Below, piece after piece: positions 11,561-20,941 of a stretch of 35,289 bases of DNA. Position 1 is the first letter of the stretch. Every line of letters starts with the position of its first letter. This DNA comes from Dinochytrium kinnereticum (taxonomy: Eukaryota > Chytridiomycota > Chytridiomycetes > Chytridiales > Chytridiaceae). The notes beneath the pieces are model-generated. The model was not told the DNA's origin, made no database searches, and saw nothing but the letters and a program-made list of their open reading frames with translations. The translations under genes and the position numbers were made by a program. Location: NCBI GenBank assembly GCA_027604005.1, contig JADGJT010000245.1, positions 1 to 35,289 on the forward strand. Direction: 5' to 3'.

Positions 11561-14500
11561 ATGTCAGCAAAACAGGGAACCAACGCACTGGGTGCTGATG
11601 GAGAAGATGCTGGCAGCGAGATTTCTTTTGACGACATACTGAGGCGCATCAAGAATGGCCTATTTGGTGTTCTTTTCATCACAAATAAGAATTCCGACCA
11701 TAATATGGCATGGCACTTTTTGGGTATCTACGTGTTTCGTAGTTTCTTCTGCTTTGCCGTGTTATTACAAACCAACTAAAAGCGTGCTTTCCTTCACAGA
11801 AACTGCGATTGACCATATGCAAGATCTTGCTTTTCCTCTATGCTTCGCACTTGCCCCCTGGCAACATGAAATCTCATGGTTTCGAACATTTCTCACATGG
11901 TTTTCACCCGAGAAAATGGTGCAATCATTTTATAGCTGCTAAAATATTAACATCGATAATTTTAGATTAAGGATACCCCAATCGTCTTTAACATTCTGTT
12001 ATCTGCGCTGGGACTGGTCTTAATAAACGTGCTGTGGGTTGGCTATTCTTTCTCGCAGAATCGGTTCAGGTTTATTTGGACATTCAAGCTGCTGCGCATC
12101 ACGTTGGGGCTCTTTTCCACGATTTTGTTCATCCCAGTCCTCGCATTTTTTACCATTTCAGTCACAACTTGTGGTCATAAAAATGATATGATTTCATGCT
12201 GGACATCGGATAACTTATTGAAAAGCGTTATGACTGTTTTTATAATCACTCTCTTCGTTTTGTTAGTAGAACCATCTTTAATTATGTTCAAGCTGAATTC
12301 ATACATTCAATTAGGTTGGCGTTTTGTGTGAAGGCAACTTTCTTTGAACCAGACCCCAAAAAGAAAGATATCTCAAGCCGACCCCATTCTCGTCTCGACC
12401 TTTTGTATCTTGCGTGCCGAACGGTTTTAACCATCGCGACCATTATTCTAGAAGTTTATGGAGAAAGTCACGGCGAAAGTCACGGCGACTTTCATCATAA
12501 AATTAACGACAGGAAACGAGTTACAGCAATATGGGTATTTGCTGTTCTTTGCGTTCTTGCATCTATGACTCTGGCTTTTGGATTTATATGGGTAAGCCAC
12601 TTATTGCGCAATTCATTTGACAACATTCCTAGTACATTCCCTACTATAACTTCCGCTATGCCATGTTCCGATCAGGATTAATGCTCAACTTTCTTTGGGC
12701 GTCGCTCGCTTTTCTCTACACAGTCTTGCGCCCGGAATCTGACATAGGGATCGTCTATATGATATTGTCTCCCCTGACATTTATTTTAGCTATTTTTCTT
12801 GTCACTGCTAGACGCCAGGCAATAGAGACAACACCTGTATCATCTATTACCGATCCCTTCGTTCTTGAACTTCAAATCAGATTTAGATTGATACATGCGG
12901 GGCTCTTGTACAGTGACAGTGAGAACTCGAGCAATAATCGGAATCATGACATTGAATCTGGAGGCCATGCGGTCGATCGTGGAGGGCCAGGAAACAATGC
13001 AGTTTCAGGTATCAGCATCGGGGGCTATCGACAAGTGGCAGGCTCAGCTGATGATAGGGATCTGAAGCTGATGGACGATATTGTGGAGGCTTTTGTTACA
13101 GCTTCAAGGAATATACCTAAATCGTGTATGCTCCAACTCTTTGCAGGCGCCTTTCATCTGATACACCTGAACAACCGCGCTCAGTGTCTCGCGACTTACA
13201 CGAAAGCCGAGGCTTTGAGCCCCCGATTGGACGAGGCCTTTATGATTTATAGGCGTCAGAGGCTTTTGAATGAGCGGTTTGCCGGTGGTGACTTTATTGA
13301 TTTTATTGCTTACGTGAGTCTTACTACTTTTTTGTCAATAATTAAAAAAAAGTATGAATTTATACTAATTTTATCATTACTAATATAACCAATGAATTTA
13401 TATAGGAACAAAACATGCAGGTTTGTAAATTTATAGCTTGGTATTTCCTTGATTAACACGTTTTCAAATCAAGCTCGCTCGTAAATACGAAGCTGCGGCG
13501 ACTCTGGCAGTAATCCATTTTTGGGCGGAACTACTTAAGCGCCAACCTTCCTTTTGGAAACTGCAAAGCCATGGTGCAACTATTTCTCACGCGGTTTCAA
13601 GTGCGCAAACCAAGTATCAGGCTTTGATCAAGCTATCGCCAAATTCGGCTAACGTTTACCGCTGCTATGGAAATTTTCTGATGAATGTCTTAAATGACTC
13701 AAAGCAAGGTCAGGATCTTTTGGACTATGCGGACGAACTTGAGGAGGATCATAAGCGAGAACAGGAAGATAACGAAGATGTCGGGGGGCTAGATTCCGAG
13801 CCGTCGAACTTTGATATTCTATCAGAAGATAACGCGATGGTAACAATCTCGGGGGAGAATTACAATTTGGGTCATGTAAGGGATATCTGTTTTCAACATG
13901 CTTTGTGATAGATTTATGAATATCAACATGAATGTTCCTTTTATCAACAGATTATCAACATAAACGCACTCAGCTTAAAAGCCTTCGGATATAAGCGACA
14001 TGAAGTATTGAACCAAAATATAAGCAAACTTTTGCCGTCCCCGTTTTCTGAGTCACACGATTGCTTTCTTCAGAGATATCTTGAAACAGGTTTTGCGAAG
14101 GTATTAGTTTTTCGTGGAATAGTTCTATTTATTTCTCTTAAACTGGATTTTCCTCATTCATATCTAAATAAATGAAATCAGGTAGTAGATCGGTCCCGGC
14201 AAGTACTCGGGCTGAACAAGCTTGGCTTCCTATTCCCCCTGACTTTATGTGTAAAGCATATCGTAGATGCCAAAGGGATTCAATCTTTTATTGGAATTCT
14301 CAGGCCACAACCAGAGAACGAAAATCTTGGATATGCGATAATGAACGCCGACTTAGTGATTCTTCACTTTACCAAGAATTTGGGAACTCTTTTTGACACG
14401 AAGCCCTTTAGCTCTGATGAAGTTGAGACAAGATCGAAAATTTCGGATTGGATTCCATCAGTTACAACTGAAGCATTGGCGCAAGTCTTGAGTAAGACTG

Positions 14501-17244
14501 GATTGAAGGCGCAGCATTATTCAAATGGAGTATTATATGACGTTACTCTCCATGGCGACAGTGTCCAAGTTACTGGATCATTAAGTTACATATGCCGCTT
14601 GAAGTTTAAGGCTGAGAATGAGACGGATGAATGTCTTAAGGTTGTGTCAGGTGCAGGAGTTAAAGATGAGACTATCGATGCGACACCAATTCCCAAGGGT
14701 TGTCCATTTTCAGATAGGAATTCAGCTGTCCCAGTAATCACGAAGCCGTCTGTTGTGGATTCCAGAGTGCTTTTTCAGTCAGAACCTCAAAACAGAGGAG
14801 CGATAAAGAGTGCAGGGTCAAGCACATCCATGGATGAGATGCCTATGAGCTTTTCGGAAAGAGGAAGTCATGACGACGTGTCGGCGAGGAGTGCTTCGGT
14901 GCGACAAAGTGAAATAGCAGTCTTTCATGGCTCTCATCGACGAGCATCATACGCGGGGTCTGAATTAATGCGAGGCTTTCCAGCTAATCCGGCTCTGAAA
15001 AAATCTGTAGTTATAACCGAACGCGTTGGCTTTACAGTCGGCATTAGTTCTGATATTGCCAAACCCGACTCTGCGATGGGACCAAGATTTGCGGTGGATA
15101 GTGCTAAGGCTACGGAGGACGACAAAGAGGATAAAGAGAGTGTCGGATCTCGAGGGAGTAAAGCAACGACCGCAAAATCATATGTCAAACGAGTGATTAA
15201 TCGAAAGAACGAAAAGTCGAATCGCCGGCTGCAACTACTGAATTATGCCTTTATTCTATGTCTCGCGATACTATCAATCACCTCCGTTTTTGAATGCGTG
15301 GAGTATCGTAAAATTTACTCGTCTGTTAGTTCTATGCTTGAAAAGATTCTGCTGAAGAGTCATGTCGCCCTCGACTTTATCCAGGTAGCTGATTCTGTAC
15401 GATCACTTGATTTAAGGAGAACTTCTGGTTGGTTTTGGTCAAATGCGTCAAGCCTTCCTCTGGAGAATATAGCGAAGAATGACCTAGACGTTGAATCAAA
15501 TCGACTTCGGTTAACTGCTGGTGACTTTGCGTTCTGCCTTGATCCCGTAAATCTACGTGCAAGGTCAGATAACATCCCTACACGAAATTTACTGCCGTTG
15601 GAGGCTATCTCGATAACTATCGCATCGGCGCGATACTTAGTAGGGGCTCCCCCGAACGATAGAGATCAGAAAGAGCAAGCGGATATTGTTCTCTCCAACG
15701 CGGCCTATGAAATGTTACGGCTGGTGAATTCTTGCTCTGAAGCAGATCGTACCGAAGTGTTTCGTCTGGGGGCTTATCGTCCAACTGAGATTATTGTAAT
15801 TTCATCCATTGGCCCGATGATTTGCTTAATCGTTTTGCTCTTTATGGTTCAGCCACTTTACATGCGGATAGAGGACAATAAGGAAAGGTTTCTTCGCATG
15901 TTTTATGATATACCTAAGGAGGCTGTTAAAGGAATTTATGAAAGTCACTTCCGTAAGACTAATATCAAACAATATCACGCTGATTATTTGTTCAGAAAGG
16001 TTGGTCGCCGCGGAAGAAGATGAGGACGGGGAAAACGAGGGTGAATTCTCGAACAGGTTGGCTCTGGAAAAAGTTCTCTCTTCCTTTCAAGATATCTCAC
16101 ATGGCGACAAGACCTCAATGTCCCGATCTGGCTCAAAACGGGGGGGGATGCTTAGGTCAGCAGATAGTGGTCAGCCCAGCACAAATCCAATTGTCCGGTG
16201 GTTTAAGAAAGCCCTGAACGACCATCACAAAGTGGTTCTCAAATCATTTGCGATTCTTATCTTAAGCTGTATCAACTTTTTTGTTATCGGTGCCCTTTCA
16301 TATATTTACCTTTCGAATATTGACGAGGTTGGAAGTAGCATATACTGGACATCTCAGAGGCCTATACTTGTGAGACAAGTAGGCTTCCTTGTGCGCGAGC
16401 TCTTTGTCGATTTGGTTCGAAACGTTTCTATTGCGCGAGGAATTCCAGAAGCACAGTTACCAGTTCCGGTGGACACTTCGCTGATTTATCAAAGGATTGA
16501 TGCCCTCACCAACTTTATACCTATTCTTGAAAATGGTGTTGTCTATGGTTCTCACGATTTAAAGTTGGAATCGGCTATTTCTCATGGCTACAATGATCCG
16601 TACACCGTTTTAGAGCTTCAGAATGCATGCGTGCCCCTAAGCCCCTCAGATTGCGCTACCTATCAAAATGGAGTTATGATGAGAGGCTTGCATTCGGCCA
16701 GTGCGTGGTTTCAGAAAAACTTTAAGGCTATATTGGAAAACATCGCGAATACAAGCCTTTCGAATTCGACAGAGAGGCTAGCCGCAATGGATTTATCTCT
16801 TGCGGCGATTAAGGATCTTGAAAAGAATTATCTGTTCCCTGCTTATGATACTGCATCTCGGCATTATCTGGTTGGAATTGGATCAAATTTTAATTGGCTG
16901 TCGACGTTCAATCTCGTATGTGTTCTTTGAGTTTGTTTGTTTTTGTTTTTTTGTTTTTTTTGGTTTTATCTTTTTTTTCTTATGTAAGGAGCTTATCATG
17001 CTTTCATATATTTCTTTTGTAGGCCATCTCTGTGACGTTCATTGTTTTACTTTTTGGATTTTATTTGTTACTGGTTCGCCCTCTTATTCGAGGTCTTGGG
17101 GAAGATCTTAAGCAGACAGCTGCTCTGGTATATATGCTTCCCGCAGAGGTGTTTTCTCGTGTCCCCAGTTTCAAGCATTGGGCAGAAAAGCATTTGGACG
17201 GCACAAGAGTCAAGGATGCGGCGAAAGAAGTTAAAGCGGTGTAA
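11561..17244 (+). CDS. TmcB-like PAS membrane protein, array copy 3
   Basis: This is a complete TmcB-like protein of 1671 residues and the most diverged copy. Exons are 11561-11723, 11800-11918, 11966-12261, 12315-12591, 12633-13313, 13406-13420, 13474-13875, 13951-14100, 14182-15952, 15996-16915 and 17023-17244. The ATG at 11561 has no upstream in-frame ATG nearby and matches the start of copy 2. The architecture is the same as copy 2: membrane block, TPR-like region, PAS domain (about 13810-14300), Ser-rich linker and two TM-loop-TM modules. Oddities: a 15-nt microexon encodes EQNMQ; the intron that splits exons 8 and 9 in copies 1 and 2 is absent; a short GESH repeat is inserted between membrane helices (about 12460-12490). 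The last module signature is weaker, with E and Q replacing the D and R seen in copies 1 and 2. It converges on the CRAL-TRIO gene. Confidence 0.92.
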
Positions 17245-17261
17245 AATGTGATTACTTGCAT

Positions 17262-17267
17262 AATAAA
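17262..17267 (+). terminator. Candidate polyadenylation signal of TmcB-like copy 3
   Basis: An AATAAA lies 17 nt after the copy 3 stop codon. Cleavage 10-30 nt downstream would fall at about the 3' end of the opposing CRAL-TRIO coding region. Confidence 0.55.
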
Positions 17268-17279
17268 AGGATGTCTTAA

Positions 17280-19603
17280 TTACAAAGCATGAATGAAATG
17301 TTGCAATTTTGTTAAGTAACTACTGAATTCGCCAGCGTAGCCTTTCGAGGCGACAAATCGCGTCGCCCTAAATGTGCTATAACAGGACAAGACGAAAAAA
17401 GCGGCTGCTAGGATATATATGGAAGGATCCTCGAATGTGACCCTAGTGTGTTTTCCAGTGACAGAGGCTCTTTCTTGCCCGCTACATGCATCATCAGCCT
17501 CATCATCGTCATATTCGTCGTCATTATCTTCCCCAGGTAAATTCCCAATCTTCATCATTAATCCACCATCAGATAGCTTTCGCCTCCGTGTCCTGGCCGT
17601 ATCATTGGGTTTTAACGATATCTGTCTGCTTAATCCAAAAGCGACCCCCATTTTCCGAATTCTCCTGACAATGAAACGAGCAAGCGCCAGAGAAAGAACC
17701 CACGGGAAACGAAAAAGAATGCTAAGAAAATGTGTCCTTTTCGGAGTATGTACTCGGAAGGAATCGCTTCTCCGCTCGAGGTATCGTCCACTACTGCTTT
17801 TCTTCAGAGGTAAGTGAGACGAAGAAACCACACGAGGAAAGTAAGATCCTGGAACGCGCATTTGGCGATGCCCAGGGGATAGCATATGATCGCTCGGATA
17901 CAGGACCGTTTGTCTCGGAGAAGAAAGGGATAAGGAAAGACCTGGTGTGGATTTATCTCGTCGGAGGTACGGAGCATGATTTGAAAGCGACATAGAAGAG
18001 CCACTTCGAATGGCTCTGATATTTCTTGATGAAGAGGATCGCAGCAGCGTTTGCAGGTCGGCGGCCGACTTAATAGGGGCGATTGGATGCTCTACTGCAT
18101 CGTACCAGACATCAGGATCATCCGTGGGATTGCTTTCGTCGAGAGAGTTGATGCGAGCGAGGACAGAGAGCAGGGCGGGTGAAGGAAAGTTGCAGTGCTG
18201 GGATGGGGATGGATCGAATTGGTAGGTTGTGAAATAAGGGCACTCTTCTAGTGAAAAATCATTCACTATTTCACCACCGTGTTCTAACAAACGCTGTTTA
18301 GAATGCCGAACAAAACGAGAAGGAGAAAGGATACTAATTGTATTAGAAGATGAAATTTCATAGGTACCTTTTAGAAGTTGGTCTTCTCTAAAATGCTTCT
18401 TTAACTCTTCCTTTGTTAGAAAAATCAGTTTTTGACATGCATCCGCAGGTAAAGCAGTCTTAAGAATGGACCAAATGCCAGCATGAATCCATCCGTAATT
18501 TAGAACATACTGAAACGGGAAGCTTAGAATAAAAGAAATACGCAACTGCAAAACTAATGCAAATGCTAAAAAAAATAACAGCGTCTTACTATGGTCCCAA
18601 ATACTTGAGGAAAATGACGATGAAAGAGGTCGTAAAGAAGAGGGATCAGTTCATAATTCTATTGTACCGATTAGATTGGCCATGAGAAAATAACAAACCA
18701 GATTTCCCATTCCAACGCCTTCTAGATCCAGTATTACGCACATATGAGCAACTAATGGCATAATGTCACCCCTTGTAACCTCTGGTTGCCTGAATTCAAT
18801 AGGAAAGCGCCTCTCTCCAGCATCCAATGCAAGCAGGCTTTTATGGGATCCATTCACGTCAGAGTGCTTCCGAGATGGAGAAGCGTAATGAGTCGTCCTT
18901 TGGCTTCCAAGCTTCCCGTCGGTGTGATCATTGACTAAGTCTCCGGTAGGCCGAAGGCTTTCGTTCACTGCCCCAACGCAACGACGTCCAACCTCGAGTG
19001 CAAATATCAGAAACTCCCTCAGCTCCTCAATGCACCTTTTCCCGGCTGTTGCATTGTATTTTCCAAGGTTGAGAATCGCGCATGGCCGTCCATACCTATC
19101 CTGCCCAAAATATCTCAGAAGCCCAATGCTAGCATAATCCTTTGCCTAAAAAGCCTTGAATACGAGAAAGAAGGTTCCGACAGCAAAATACCTCTGGGGA
19201 TAAATTATCAATGCATACTGATGAGAGATTGTTCTGCATCCGCCATCGCAAGTGATTTGTCAATGCCAGCTGTGTGTTCTGGGTAGAGAACTTGTTCTTT
19301 CGAAAGAATCGAAACACCAATGCTGAAGCGCGTGCGAGATAAGAACCATAGGCATCGGTCCATCATTTTCTCACCTCGATCCGAAATCACAGAGGCGAGA
19401 TGGAGCTTCCTTGCGTTCAATTGCCATAGTGGTAAGGTGTCGCCATAGTGATAGTAGCTCCCAGACACTTGCAGGTTGCTTGAGGACGGGGATCTTGTGG
19501 GAGGGCTGATGATATCGGGAACGATGCAGTTAATGAGGTAGTCGACAATGCTGTCCAGCGCTTCCTTGTGCTTTTGGGCCTCAAGGGCAATTTCACTGAA
19601 CAT
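17280..19603 (-). CDS. CRAL-TRIO (Sec14-like) lipid-transfer protein with C-terminal membrane anchor
   Basis: This is a Sec14/CRAL-TRIO phospholipid-transfer-type protein of about 706 residues. Exons on the minus strand are 19603-19316, 19278-19192, 19145-18699, 18658-18590 and 18509-17280. The helical CRAL-TRIO N region covers about residues 80-125 (WFLSRTRFSIG, then TNHLRWRMQNN). The lipid-binding lobe covers about 126-345 and includes FGQDRYGRPCAIL, MCVILDLEGVGM and YVLNYGWIHAGIW, which match the canonical strands. Roughly 80 poorly conserved residues are inserted inside the lobe. A long Ser-rich tail follows, then an acidic D/E stretch and a hydrophobic segment at about 661-684 (IYILAAAFFVLSCYSTF), suggesting anchoring to a cytoplasmic membrane surface. 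The exon 2 donor is uncertain: GT at 19191 (chosen) or an in-frame GT 9 codons earlier. Exons 1 and 2 rest on the CRAL-TRIO N match. The specific lipid is unknown. Confidence 0.85.
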
Positions 19604-19650
19604 TGATAATGAAGTCAAAACATCTCATTTCACAAATTGGAGGTTTGTTG

Positions 19651-19668
19651 CCCTCGTGATCATGAGGG
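19651..19668. repeat. Imperfect palindrome in divergent promoter
   Basis: The sequence CCCTCGTGATCATGAGGG is an 18-bp inverted repeat with one mismatched pair. It could be a dimeric transcription-factor site; the factor is unknown. Confidence 0.5.
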
Positions 19669-19725
19669 AACCATCAGTCGGCCGCTAAAGCCTGACGATA
19701 CGGTGCGCATACAGAGGCACGGTAC

Positions 19726-19741
19726 GGCTGTCATGACGGCC
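19726..19741. repeat. Second imperfect palindrome in divergent promoter
   Basis: The sequence GGCTGTCATGACGGCC is a 16-bp inverted repeat with one mismatched pair, centred on TCATGA, which is also found in the palindrome at 19651. Confidence 0.45.
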
Positions 19742-19874
19742 CCATTGCGACCATACCCGTGCCCCGCGATTCAAATTCCCAATATCGATCGGCGATCGGC
19801 CAAACCTCGCTGGCCACATTACTTTCAATAAATTCCTAAATTCTCTTTTGCTTAAACCTCTTGCTGCTTACGCC

Positions 19875-20829
19875 ATGGCTCTCATTCAAGGATCGTCGCG
19901 GGGGATTGGTATTCTTCTGCTTATGTGCGCTTCCGGCTTATCATCTTCTAGGCCTCGCGCTGGTTAAAAGGCTCCTTGCGGAAACCGACGGCATGATTGT
20001 CAGCACATCAAGGCATCCAGAGGTGGCAAAGAAGAACCTTCTGGAGGCTCTTAACGGGTCAGCATCATCAGATGTTGAGAGACGAGTTCATTTTCTCAAC
20101 ATGGACGTGACCAATGAATCTTCCATCAGCGATGCTGCTGCCAAGGTCAAGTCAACACTTGGAGATCGGCCCCTACGTTTGCTTGTGAACTGTGCAGGAC
20201 ATTTGAACCCGGAGAAGGCGCTTTCACAAATAACTCATGAATCATTGCTCGAACGTAAGCATGCAGAAAGTTAGACACCAGCTTTCTGACTTTTTACTCT
20301 CAACAGACCTTTCCGTGAACCTAATTGGCCCTGTTTTGGTTATGAAGCACTTCTCTACTCTATTTGCGGCGCCATCAAAAGATGTGGATGCTAGTGGATC
20401 AAAGAGCCTTCAATCTATTCTTCCAAAACCCATTTGCGCGAATATCTCTGCGAGGACTGGCAGCATTGGCGACAACAGATTGGGAGGCTGGTATTCTTAC
20501 CGAATCTCCAAGGCTGGCTTAAATCAAGCGACGAGAACAGCATCCGTCGAATTGGGGAGAAAGGGCATTCTTACGGTTTCGCTACATCCTGGCACAGTGG
20601 TATGATACTGTCTTTCTCGCTCCTTCCTAGCTATTCTCTCTCTTTTGCGATTTGACATGAAATTGGGTGTTTTCAGGATACGGAACTTTCAAGAAAGTTC
20701 GTGAAGAACGCGCCTCATGTGTATCCTCCAGATGAATCGGCCCATCTGCTCTGGACAGTTATGAGGGGATTAAAGGAGGCCGACAACGGCGGGTTCTTTG
20801 ACCAAAATGGAAAACCCATCGTCTGGTAA
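19875..20829 (+). CDS. C-factor/CsgA-like short-chain dehydrogenase/reductase
   Basis: This is a classical short-chain dehydrogenase/reductase of 260 residues. Exons are 19875-19908, 19952-20254, 20307-20599 and 20677-20829. The nucleotide-binding glycine motif is QGSSRGIG at residues 5-12, in place of the usual TGxxxGxG. Asp63 in NMDVT, the VNCAG motif at 90-94, the structural Asn117, the catalytic Ser160 (ANISAR) and the Y177-x3-K181 pair are all present. The block GSIGDNRLGGWYSYR is characteristic of the C-factor/CsgA branch of SDRs. The protein is full length and probably a soluble NAD(P)-dependent oxidoreductase; no signal peptide is seen. The substrate cannot be inferred. Exon 1 is only 34 nt, but it carries the start and most of the glycine motif, which fixes the model. 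It shares a divergent promoter with the CRAL-TRIO gene. Confidence 0.93.
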
Positions 20830-20841
20830 CCATCTGCATGT

Positions 20842-20847
20842 AATAAA
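20842..20847 (+). terminator. Candidate polyadenylation signal of the SDR gene
   Basis: An AATAAA lies 12 nt after the SDR stop codon, about 95 nt before the next start codon. Confidence 0.55.
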
Positions 20848-20941
20848 ATCGGTCCTCTATGTAAATTCAAGTTATCATAGGCTTTTTGACGCGTGAAAGC
20901 CTTGGTGATTATGAAGGCAGATTTGTTGGGCCAAAACCAAA

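Larger units (their letters stand above)
19604..19874. promoter_or_regulatory. Divergent promoter between CRAL-TRIO and SDR genes
   Basis: Only 271 nt separate the start codons of two divergent genes, so both promoters and 5' UTRs must lie here. The region contains two near-perfect palindromes (19651-19668 and 19726-19741), both carrying TCATGA, and a direct repeat of GATCGG near 19785-19798. No TATA box stands out. Confidence 0.6.

Noticed and set aside
11224..11588. Small open frames on both strands before copy 3
   Set aside because: They occupy the promoter spacer, have no homolog-like blocks and are not kept before copy 2.
1..17244. Mobile element or retrotransposon origin of the repeated 5.5-6 kb units
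   Set aside because: Repeats correspond to intron-containing genes with spacers; no terminal repeats, target duplications or transposase/reverse transcriptase were seen.
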